Source of the DNA: Prevotella sp.
GTDB taxonomy: Bacteria > Bacteroidota > Bacteroidia > Bacteroidales > Bacteroidaceae
Direction: 5' to 3'
NCBI GenBank assembly: GCA_017508965.1
Contig: JAFWQT010000070.1
Location: 1-60,207, forward strand
Length of the DNA stretch: 60,207 nt
Position numbers and translations under genes: made by a program. The notes under the pieces were generated by a model that made no database searches, was not told the origin of the DNA, and saw only the letters and a list, made by a program, of their open reading frames with translations. This document shows, in pieces, positions 1 through 7,666 of this stretch (the first letter of the stretch is position 1; the number at the start of each line of letters is the position of its first letter).

Positions 1-38
1 GCCTGAATGAGTTTATGCAAACTTTTATGAACATCTAG
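1..38 (+). CDS. 3' end of an upstream gene (partial)
   Basis: An open frame runs from the window edge to a TAG at 36-38 and ends in LNEFMQTFMNI. It stops three bases before the thrC start, so it is probably the last gene before thrC in the same operon. In Bacteroidetes the gene in this place is usually a cofactor-independent phosphoglycerate mutase-like protein (homoserine kinase role) following thrA. That identity rests on known gene order only; eleven residues are too few to recognise a family. Confidence 0.4.
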   Translation, partial: LNEFMQTFMNI

Positions 39-41
39 AAT

Positions 42-1346
42 ATGATATACTACAGCACCAATAAAAAGGCACCTGTGGCTACGCTCGAGAAGGCGGTAGT
101 GAAGGGACTGGCCGAGGACCGCGGACTCTATATGCCCGAGCAAATCAGGCAGCTGCCCAAGGAATTCTTCGATGGCATCCAGGACATGTCGTTCCAGGAA
201 TTGTCGTACCAGGTGGCCGATGCCTTCTTCGGCGAGGATGTGGATGCCGAAAGCCTGAAGCGCATTGTCTACGACACGCTCTCCTTCGACTGTCCCGTGA
301 AGAAAGTCACCGACAACATATATTCGCTGGAACTTTTCCACGGCCCCACGCTTGCCTTCAAGGACGTAGGCGCCCGGTTCATGGCCCGTCTGCTACAATA
401 TTTCATCAAGAAAGAGGGCGAGACGAAAGAGGTGAACGTGCTGGTGGCCACCAGCGGCGACACGGGTTCGGCCGTTGCCAACGGATTCCTGGGCGTGGAG
501 GGCATCCACGTGTATGTGCTCTATCCCAAGGGAAAGGTGTCGCCCATTCAGGAGTGCCAGTTCACCACACTCGGCAAGAACATCACCGCCATCGAGGTGG
601 ACGGCGTGTTCGACGATTGCCAGGCGCTGGTGAAGAGTGCCTTCATGGACGAGGAGCTGAACAACCACATGAAGCTGACCTCGGCCAACTCCATCAACGT
701 GGCCCGCTTCCTGCCCCAGTCGTTCTATTATTTCAATGCCTATGCCCGCATGAAGGCCCTGGGACTGGCCGACAACCTGGTGATGTGCGTGCCCTCGGGC
801 AATTTCGGCAACATCTGCTCGGCCCTCTTCGGCCGCAAGATGGGACTTCCCGTGAAGCGCTTCATTGCCGCCAACAATGCCAACGACATCTTCTACAACT
901 ACCTTCAGACCGGTAAATACGAGCCGAAGGCAAGCATTCAGACGCTGGCCAACGCAATGGACGTGGGCGACCCGTCGAACTTTGCGCGCATCTACGACCT
1001 TCATAACGGCAGCCACGAGGCCATCACCGAGTATATCAGCGGCGCCACCTACAAGGACGAGCAAATCAGGGCCACGATGCAACAATGCTATAACGAGACG
1101 GGCTACACGCTCGACCCTCACGGAGCATGCGGCTATCAGGCGCTGAAGGACTTGCTAAAGGACGGCGAAGTGGGCGTGTTTTGCGAGACGGCCCATCCCG
1201 CGAAGTTCAAGGAGAAGGTGGACGAGATTATCGGCATCGACGTGGAGATTCCCGAGCGCCTGGCCGACTTCATGAAGGGCACCAAGCAGAGCGTTCCACT
1301 GGGCAAAGACTTCGCCGGCTTCAAGAAATTCCTGATGGAACAATAA
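42..1346 (+). CDS. thrC: threonine synthase
   Basis: Converts O-phosphohomoserine to threonine with PLP, the last step of threonine synthesis in the cytoplasm. At 434 residues it has the usual family length. The PLP lysine is K107 in HGPTLAFKDVG, and the phosphate-binding loop ATSGDTGSAVANGF lies near residues 135-148. A serine/glycine-rich second substrate loop (PSGNFGN) follows near residue 251. The start at 42 sits three bases after the previous stop, indicating translational coupling in a thr operon. A strong terminator begins 54 bases after the stop. Nothing is missing from the catalytic core. Confidence 0.95.
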   Translation: MIYYSTNKKAPVATLEKAVVKGLAEDRGLYMPEQIRQLPKEFFDGIQDMSFQELSYQVADAFFGEDVDAESLKRIVYDTLSFDCPVKKVTDNIYSLELFHGPTLAFKDVGARFMARLLQYFIKKEGETKEVNVLVATSGDTGSAVANGFLGVEGIHVYVLYPKGKVSPIQECQFTTLGKNITAIEVDGVFDDCQALVKSAFMDEELNNHMKLTSANSINVARFLPQSFYYFNAYARMKALGLADNLVMCVPSGNFGNICSALFGRKMGLPVKRFIAANNANDIFYNYLQTGKYEPKASIQTLANAMDVGDPSNFARIYDLHNGSHEAITEYISGATYKDEQIRATMQQCYNETGYTLDPHGACGYQALKDLLKDGEVGVFCETAHPAKFKEKVDEIIGIDVEIPERLADFMKGTKQSVPLGKDFAGFKKFLMEQ

Positions 1347-1399
1347 TACCGACCCCACCCCTGCCCTCTCCCTCAAGAGCTACGACTTAACATTATTTA

Positions 1400-1445
1400 A
1401 ATAAAAATATCGGTGTGTTTTGAACAACGTACCGATATTTTTATT
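1400..1445 (+). terminator. thrC terminator
   Basis: A perfect 15-bp inverted repeat (arms 1400-1414 and 1431-1445, 16-nt loop) centres on ATATCGGT/ACCGATAT and ends in a T run. It follows thrC. The right arm runs into the -7 box of the next promoter, so the two signals overlap. Confidence 0.8.
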
Positions 1446-1452
1446 AATTTTG
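1419..1452 (+). promoter_or_regulatory. sigma factor gene promoter
   Basis: TTTG at 1419-1422 and TAATTTTG at 1445-1452 match the Bacteroidetes -33/-7 consensus with a 22-nt spacer. The -33 box lies in the loop of the thrC terminator hairpin. The predicted transcript has a leader of about 70 nt before the sigma factor start. Confidence 0.6.
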
Positions 1453-1525
1453 CAACGCTTTTAGTACTAAAATTTAGATATTAGCTTGATAGTCAAGCGG
1501 TTAAGAAGATTCGAAGGATTTCAAG

Positions 1526-2398
1526 ATGAGACAATTAAAGATTCAAAAAAGTATTACCAACCGATCTAGTGAGGCGTTGGACAAATATCTCGTGGAGATA
1601 GGTCGCGCACCGCTGATTTCGATTGATGAAGAGATTGAACTGGCACAGAAAATCAAAAAAGGTGGACGCGAGGGCGAAAGAGCCAAGGATAAACTCGTTA
1701 CCGCCAATCTCCGTTTTGTGGTTTCTGTTGCCAAGCAATACCAGCACCAGGGACTTACGCTTACAGACCTGATTGACGAGGGTAACATTGGTCTGATTAA
1801 GGCCGCCCAGAAGTTTGACGAGACTCGCGGATTCAAATTCATTTCCTATGCCGTATGGTGGATTCGCCAGAGCATTCTGCAGGCCATCGCCGAGCAGAGC
1901 CGTATTGTGCGCCTCCCCCTGAACCAGGTGGGCTCGTTGAACAAGATTAATCACGAAATCAATAAATTCGAGCAGGAGAACCAGCGTCATCCTTCGGTGA
2001 CTGAGTTGTCGGAGCTCACCAAAATCGATGAAGAGAAAATAGGCCAGAGCCTGGCCGCCGACGGTCATCATGTAAGTATCGACGCCCCCTTCCAGGATGG
2101 CGAAGACAACTGCATGCTCGACGTGATGCCTTCGGGCGATGACTCGCGTACCGACCGCAAGGTTGACCATGAGAGCATGGCTCAGGAGCTGAACTCCGTT
2201 CTCTCTAAAGTGCTCAAGGACCGCGAGATAACCATCATCCGTGAATGCTTTGGTATAGGGTGCCACGAGAAGGGACTCGAGGAAATCGGTGACCAGCTGG
2301 GACTCACCCGCGAGCGTGTGCGCCAGATTCGCGAGAAGAGCATCGCCAAGCTTCGTGATAGCGGAAACGCCAAAATCCTGATGAAATATCTGGGATAA
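1526..2398 (+). CDS. rpoD: primary sigma factor (sigma-70 family, Bacteroidetes type)
   Basis: Directs RNA polymerase to housekeeping promoters. The 290-residue protein starts almost directly at region 1.2 (SEALDKYLVEIGRAPLIS) and lacks the long N-terminal region 1.1 of proteobacterial RpoD, as is known for the Bacteroidetes primary sigma factor. Region 2 is seen in NLRFVVSVAKQY, DLIDEGNIGLIKA and FKFISYAVWWIRQSI. Region 3 starts at RLPLNQVGSLNKI. Region 4 ends with the helix-turn-helix LGLTRERVRQIREKSIAKL. It recognises TTTG/TAnnTTTG promoters, which are plentiful in this window. It stands alone between two terminators. Confidence 0.93.
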   Translation: MRQLKIQKSITNRSSEALDKYLVEIGRAPLISIDEEIELAQKIKKGGREGERAKDKLVTANLRFVVSVAKQYQHQGLTLTDLIDEGNIGLIKAAQKFDETRGFKFISYAVWWIRQSILQAIAEQSRIVRLPLNQVGSLNKINHEINKFEQENQRHPSVTELSELTKIDEEKIGQSLAADGHHVSIDAPFQDGEDNCMLDVMPSGDDSRTDRKVDHESMAQELNSVLSKVLKDREITIIRECFGIGCHEKGLEEIGDQLGLTRERVRQIREKSIAKLRDSGNAKILMKYLG

Positions 2399-2415
2399 AC
2401 GAAATAGATGTAAAG

Positions 2416-2455
2416 AAAAATCCGTTTGTGAGTAAAAAACAAACGGATTTTTTTT
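2416..2455 (+). terminator. sigma factor gene terminator
   Basis: A perfect 13-bp inverted repeat (AAAAATCCGTTTG at 2416-2428, its complement at 2440-2452) with an 11-nt loop runs into eight T residues. It lies 18 bases after the sigma factor stop. Confidence 0.88.
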
Positions 2456-2484
2456 GTTTTGCTCCCCGACTTTTCGTATCTTTG
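2453..2484 (+). promoter_or_regulatory. promoter of the DUF5686 gene, leaderless type
   Basis: TTTG (2453-2456), 20 nt, TATCTTTG (2477-2484). The -33 TTTG is made of the last T residues and following G of the preceding terminator. Only six bases separate the -7 box from the ATG at 2491, so the transcript should begin at or next to the start codon. Confidence 0.7.
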
Positions 2485-2490
2485 TGCCCG

Positions 2491-4521
2491 ATGCGGAAAC
2501 TTTTATCTGTCATTCTACTAAATTTGCTCTTCATCTCAGGGCTTCAGGCACGATCCAGGATGGATTCCGTGCTCATAAACCGTATCTACAACTATTTCCA
2601 TACCATCGACACCACCGCCCTTCCAAAAGAGAACAGCTTCTATAGGCGCTTCTATATCAAGACCGACCAGCGCAACGTGTTGCTACTGGCGGTCCCGGCC
2701 GTCTACTGGCTGGCCAAAGGCGACCAGAGGGAATTCGTAGGCGAGACCTGGACAAAGGTAAAGAAAGACAGCACCGCAATGAACGTGCTCAGGCAGGTGT
2801 TCGTGAGCACCACCCACGGATACCGCTCCACGCCGTCGAACATGCTCGACTATCTGAGGCCGGAGATTTATAATGTGTATCTCACTTCCAACGGAATACT
2901 CTCACCCTTCCATCGCCTGAATGCCCCTTACTACCGGTATAAGGTGACGAGCCTTTCAACGCACAATGCCGAGATTTCGTTCCGTCCACGCGTATACAAC
3001 ACCAAGCTGGTGAGCGGCAACGCCATCGTTGACCCCAAGACCGGACGAATCATCAGTTTCACGATGTTCGGCGAGTTCGACCTGCTGAAGATTACGATGA
3101 GTGCCACGATGGGCGAGAAAGGAGCTCTCTCCATCTATCCCGAATTCCTGAACGCCCAACTCAGGTTCAAATTGTTGGGCAACCGCTTCAATATCAATTA
3201 CTTCACGGACTACATGCTTCCGCAGACGCTCCCCGACTCTATCGTCGACAGCCACGACCGGGCGCTCATCGACTCGTTGCGCCCCGACAAGCTTCCCGAG
3301 CATTTCGAGCGGCTCTATCACGAGAAAGACTCCATCGATAGCATAGGAAGAATCAACCGGGATACCGTCACGGTAAAGAAGAGGAATATCATCAAGGACA
3401 TCCTCTGGTATAGTTTTGCCGACCACCTTCTGAACAGCACCCGTATGGATGTGGGCAAGACCGACGAAGGCTACGTAAAAATCGACCCCCTGCTCAATCC
3501 CCTCTATTTCGGCTACAACAACTCGAAGGGATTCACCTATAAAGTGAAGGTACGCATGGTCTACAATTTCAACGACAACAATGAAATGGCGGTCAACTTC
3601 AGGGGCGGCTATACTTTCAAGGAGAAGCAGTTCTATTTCAGGCTTCCCATACGCTGGACGTTCAACAAGCGGCGCAACGCCTATACCGAGCTGATGATAG
3701 GTAACGGTAACCGCATATCGAGCGCCTCCGTGCGGGAGCGGATTCAGGAACTGAATACCGATAGCATCAACTGGGAAGAGCTGAACCTGGATTATTTCAA
3801 GGACACCCATATACAAGGAATTTTCCACTACGACCTGAGCAAGCATTTCTCCGTTCACGCCGGTTTCATCTTCCACCGGAGGACACCAGTCGACTATCAA
3901 AGCTTCATCATGACCAATAGCCAGACCGACTTCCGTTCCTTCGCCCCGCTCATCGAAGTGCAATGGCGCCCCTGGGGATGGACGGGAGCGGCCGTTACCG
4001 CCAACTATGAGCGAGGCATTAAGGGCATTGCCCGGGCCGATATGGAATACGAGCGAATAGAGCTGGACGCTTCGTGGAAGAAACAACTCAACCCGCTCCG
4101 GTTGATATCGCTCCGGTTGGGAAGCGGATTCTATACCAACAGGGCGAAGACCGCCTACTTCCTGGACTATTCAAACTTCAACCGCGAGAACGTGCCCGGA
4201 GGTTGGAACGACGACTGGTCGGGCGACTTCCAGTTGCTTAACAACCACCTATACAACTCCTCGCGCTACTACATCCGGTCGAACGTCACCTACGAGAGTC
4301 CGATGCTCATTACCTATCGCATCCCGTTCTTCGGAAGATACATCGAGTCCGAGCGAATCTACGTCAACGCGCTACGCTCCACCCAGGTGAATCCCTATAT
4401 GGAATACGGCTACGGCTTCACATGCCGGCTCTTCTCGATGGGCGTATTCGTGGCCACCAACAACTGGAAATATAGCGGCATCGGCTTCCAATTCGGTTTC
4501 GAACTGTTCTCACGCTGGTAA
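2491..4521 (+). CDS. DUF5686-family outer membrane protein
   Basis: A large Bacteroidetes-specific protein predicted to sit in the outer membrane; its job is not known. I place the start at 2491 (676 residues) because MRKLLSVILLNLLFISGLQA is a good signal peptide directly after the promoter. The upstream in-frame GTG at 2428 would translate through the terminator and promoter. Beta-strand-rich stretches with alternating aromatic residues run from about residue 340 to the end. The motif NNHLYNSSRYYIRSNVTYE near the C-terminus is typical of DUF5686. The last residue is an aromatic W, as expected of an outer-membrane barrel. Nothing looks broken. Confidence 0.75.
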   Translation: MRKLLSVILLNLLFISGLQARSRMDSVLINRIYNYFHTIDTTALPKENSFYRRFYIKTDQRNVLLLAVPAVYWLAKGDQREFVGETWTKVKKDSTAMNVLRQVFVSTTHGYRSTPSNMLDYLRPEIYNVYLTSNGILSPFHRLNAPYYRYKVTSLSTHNAEISFRPRVYNTKLVSGNAIVDPKTGRIISFTMFGEFDLLKITMSATMGEKGALSIYPEFLNAQLRFKLLGNRFNINYFTDYMLPQTLPDSIVDSHDRALIDSLRPDKLPEHFERLYHEKDSIDSIGRINRDTVTVKKRNIIKDILWYSFADHLLNSTRMDVGKTDEGYVKIDPLLNPLYFGYNNSKGFTYKVKVRMVYNFNDNNEMAVNFRGGYTFKEKQFYFRLPIRWTFNKRRNAYTELMIGNGNRISSASVRERIQELNTDSINWEELNLDYFKDTHIQGIFHYDLSKHFSVHAGFIFHRRTPVDYQSFIMTNSQTDFRSFAPLIEVQWRPWGWTGAAVTANYERGIKGIARADMEYERIELDASWKKQLNPLRLISLRLGSGFYTNRAKTAYFLDYSNFNRENVPGGWNDDWSGDFQLLNNHLYNSSRYYIRSNVTYESPMLITYRIPFFGRYIESERIYVNALRSTQVNPYMEYGYGFTCRLFSMGVFVATNNWKYSGIGFQFGFELFSRW

Positions 4522-4546
4522 TCATCAAAAAAAACAAAAACACATC

Positions 4547-7500
4547 ATGCAACATCAGCTTACCGTCTACAAGGCGTCGGCCGGTTCCGGTAAAACCTTC
4601 CGGCTGGCCATAGAATACATAAAACTACTCATCGACGACCCAACGGCCTACAAGAACATTCTGGCCGTCACCTTCACCAACAAGGCCACCGAGGAGATGA
4701 AGAGCCGAATCCTGAGCCAGCTCTATGGCTTGTGGAAAGGACTGCCCGACTCAGGCGATTACCTGGAGAAAATCGTCGAAGAGACCGGGAAACCGCAAGA
4801 ACTGATTGCACGAAAGGCCGGCGAGGCGCTCACCAATATCATTCACGACTATCACGGCTTTTGCGTGGAGACCATCGACTCGTTCTTCCAGAGCGTGCTC
4901 CGCAACCTGGCCCGCGAACTGGACCTGACGGCCAACCTTCGCGTTAGTCTTAACGACGACCAGGTGGAGGCCCAGGCCGTAGACGAGCTTATCGACGAAC
5001 TCTCACGCACGAGCCTGATGCTCCAATGGATTATCGACTACATCAACGAGAACATCGACAACGACAAGGGATGGAACGTGATCAAGCAAATCAAGTCGTT
5101 CGGCCAGACCATTTTCAAGGATTTCTACAAAGACGAGCAAGACAAACTCACGGAGGTTTTCAACGACGAGACCTTCTTCAAGCGCTATACGGGCAAGCTC
5201 AGGCAACTCAAGAAGAACGCCCAGGAAACGATGCTTCAATATGCCGAGACCTTCAACGACCTGCTCGCCGAAAACGGGTTGAGCGTGGACTCGCTTAGCA
5301 ACAAGGGCCGCGGCATAGCCAGCTATTTCAAGAAGATTACCGGCAACGACTGGAGTGCCGACAAATGCCGTAACAAGACCTTAGAGAACCACTTGGCCGA
5401 CGCCACCAAATGGTCGTCGAAGACCAATCCCGACTATGCCCGGGTGGTGGACCTGGCATCCACCACGCTCATCCCCCTGCTCGAAGACACCGAACGGGCC
5501 CGAAGCCTGCAATGGAAAATCTACGTGAGTGCCGACCTCACCCTTCATCATCTCAACCAGCTCAGGTTGCTCGGTTCCATCCAGCAACGCGTGAGTGCCA
5601 TCAACGGCGAGGCCGGCCGATTCTTGTTGAGCGATACCCAACACTTTCTCCACCAGTTCATGGACGGCTCCGACTCGCCTTTCATCTTCGAGAAAATGGG
5701 CGTCAGGCTGAAGCATATCATGATTGACGAGTTCCAGGATACGAGTACCGTGCAATGGAACAACTTCAAGGTGTTGCTCGAGGAGACCATGAGTCACGAC
5801 ACCAACCTCATCGTGGGCGACGTGAAGCAGAGCATCTATCGTTGGCGAAGCGGCGACTGGCGGCTATTGAACAACATTCAGGACGAGTTCAGCAACGAGC
5901 AACTCTACATAGACAACATGGACACCAACTTCCGCTCGGCCAAGAACATCATCGACTTCAACAACAATTTCTTCATCGAGGCGGCAGAAATAGAGTATCA
6001 AAGGGTGCTGGCCGTCAATCCCGACGAGGCCGAACAACTCAAGCGGGCCTATGCCGACGTTAAGCAAGAGACACCCAAAGGCAAAAAAGACGAAGGACTG
6101 GTCAGGATAACCCTTCTGCCATCGGCCGATTACGACGACAACACCATCGAGACGGTTATCAATACCGTACGCGAACTGAAGTCGGAGGGTATCGCCGAGC
6201 ACGACATTTGCATCCTGGTGCGCTCCAATCGATATATTCCGGTCATAGCCGACGCATTCATGCGCAAGATGCCCGAGGTGAACATCGTGAGCGACGAAGC
6301 TTTCCGTCTTGATGCCTCATTGGCCGTCAACACGCTCATACTGGCCTTCCGCTCGCTCGTCACGCCCTCCGAACCGCTCATCGAGGCCAACCTACGCAAG
6401 GCTTATAAGCGCATCAACGGTACCGACGACCTGGAGCTTCCGCTCAGCCCGAAGCTGCTTTCCATGACGCTCACCGACATGGCCGAAGAGGTGTTCAGCA
6501 TTTTCCACCTCAAGAAGCTCGATGCCGAGAGCGCCTACATCTGCACGTTCTACGACCAGCTTTCGAAATTCCTGCTCGAAGCTGGCACCGACCTCGACGC
6601 CTTCCTCACCGAGTGGGACGACAATATCAACAAGAAGACCATCCAGAGCGACCACATCGACGGCATACGCATGATCAGCATCCATAAGTCGAAGGGACTG
6701 GAGTTTGCCAACGTCATCATCCCCTATTGCGACTGGCGTATCGAGATGAACAACACCATCTGGTGCTATCCCGACGAAGAGCCTTTCGACGAGCTGCCCA
6801 TCGTTCCCGTCAACTATAGCAAAAAAATGCACGAGAGCATCTATGCCGACGACTATGCCCACGAGCACCTTCAGAATTGCGTCGACAACCTGAACCTGCT
6901 CTATGTGGCCTTCACCCGTGCCCGCAACAATCTTTTCGTCATCGGGCGTCGCGATAGTAGCAACTCGCGAAGCCGCCTCGTGCAAGACGTGTTGGCCAAA
7001 TGGGATGTCGGCGAAGAACTCCAGTCGCTTCCCATCAATTACGAATACGGACAACTGCTGAAGAAGGACGCCAAACACGAGGAAGCCACCCATAACAAGT
7101 TCCTCATTCCAGAACAGGCGTTCGTGGTCGGAGTGGAGAGTCACAAGAATGCCGTCACCTTCAGGCAAAGCAACCAGAGCCTCGACTTCGTACACCCAGA
7201 AGAGGAATCGACCGATCAGTCGCGCTATATCAAGATGGGTAACGTGCTCCACAACCTCTTCTCCACCATCAGCACTACGGCCGACATCCCGAGGGCACTT
7301 CGCCGGCTTGAGTCGGAGGGAATACTCTACGACGAGGATGTATCGGCCGAAAAGCTCTCCGCCATGCTTGCCAGGCGCTTCGAGAATCCGCAGGTGGCCT
7401 CGTGGTTCGCGCCCGGATGGACGCTATTCAACGAGTGCTCCATCATCAGCGTCACACCCGGGGGAGAAGTCCGTAAGCTTCGCCCCGACCGCGTGATGAC

Positions 7501-7666
7501 CGACGGCCGGCAGATGATTGTAGTCGACTTCAAGTTCGGCCGACGAAACCAAGAATACAACGTTCAGGTGAAGCAATATATGGACCTGCTCTGCCAGATG
7601 GGCCACACCAACGTCAAAGGCTACCTTTGGTATGTGTATAACAATCAAATTGAAGAAGTAAGATGA
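4547..7666 (+). CDS. addA: AddA/RecB-like UvrD-family helicase-nuclease
   Basis: Helicase-nuclease subunit for double-strand break repair, acting with the next gene. The 1039-residue protein shows all superfamily 1 motifs: Walker A SAGSGKT (11-17), Ia VTFTNKATEEMKSRI, Walker B IDEFQDTS (about 393-400), III VGDVKQSIYRWRSGD, V MISIHKSKGLEFANV and VI LLYVAFTRARNNL (about 784). A C-terminal nuclease domain has VVDFKFG near residue 993 followed by QVKQYMDLL, matching the RecB/AddA nuclease motif. It overlaps the next gene by four bases (ATGA). An AddAB system is known in Bacteroides, so the assignment rests on motifs plus pairing. Confidence 0.85.
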   Translation: MQHQLTVYKASAGSGKTFRLAIEYIKLLIDDPTAYKNILAVTFTNKATEEMKSRILSQLYGLWKGLPDSGDYLEKIVEETGKPQELIARKAGEALTNIIHDYHGFCVETIDSFFQSVLRNLARELDLTANLRVSLNDDQVEAQAVDELIDELSRTSLMLQWIIDYINENIDNDKGWNVIKQIKSFGQTIFKDFYKDEQDKLTEVFNDETFFKRYTGKLRQLKKNAQETMLQYAETFNDLLAENGLSVDSLSNKGRGIASYFKKITGNDWSADKCRNKTLENHLADATKWSSKTNPDYARVVDLASTTLIPLLEDTERARSLQWKIYVSADLTLHHLNQLRLLGSIQQRVSAINGEAGRFLLSDTQHFLHQFMDGSDSPFIFEKMGVRLKHIMIDEFQDTSTVQWNNFKVLLEETMSHDTNLIVGDVKQSIYRWRSGDWRLLNNIQDEFSNEQLYIDNMDTNFRSAKNIIDFNNNFFIEAAEIEYQRVLAVNPDEAEQLKRAYADVKQETPKGKKDEGLVRITLLPSADYDDNTIETVINTVRELKSEGIAEHDICILVRSNRYIPVIADAFMRKMPEVNIVSDEAFRLDASLAVNTLILAFRSLVTPSEPLIEANLRKAYKRINGTDDLELPLSPKLLSMTLTDMAEEVFSIFHLKKLDAESAYICTFYDQLSKFLLEAGTDLDAFLTEWDDNINKKTIQSDHIDGIRMISIHKSKGLEFANVIIPYCDWRIEMNNTIWCYPDEEPFDELPIVPVNYSKKMHESIYADDYAHEHLQNCVDNLNLLYVAFTRARNNLFVIGRRDSSNSRSRLVQDVLAKWDVGEELQSLPINYEYGQLLKKDAKHEEATHNKFLIPEQAFVVGVESHKNAVTFRQSNQSLDFVHPEEESTDQSRYIKMGNVLHNLFSTISTTADIPRALRRLESEGILYDEDVSAEKLSAMLARRFENPQVASWFAPGWTLFNECSIISVTPGGEVRKLRPDRVMTDGRQMIVVDFKFGRRNQEYNVQVKQYMDLLCQMGHTNVKGYLWYVYNNQIEEVR

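Noticed and set aside
393-1121. Long reading frame opposite thrC; similar frames lie opposite addA, addB, the porin and the ligases.
   Set aside because: These are mirror frames of GC-rich coding genes, with no recognisable motifs or start context.
2428-2490. Extended N-terminus of the DUF5686 protein from a GTG.
   Set aside because: The stretch is the terminator and promoter, and the signal peptide starts at 2491.
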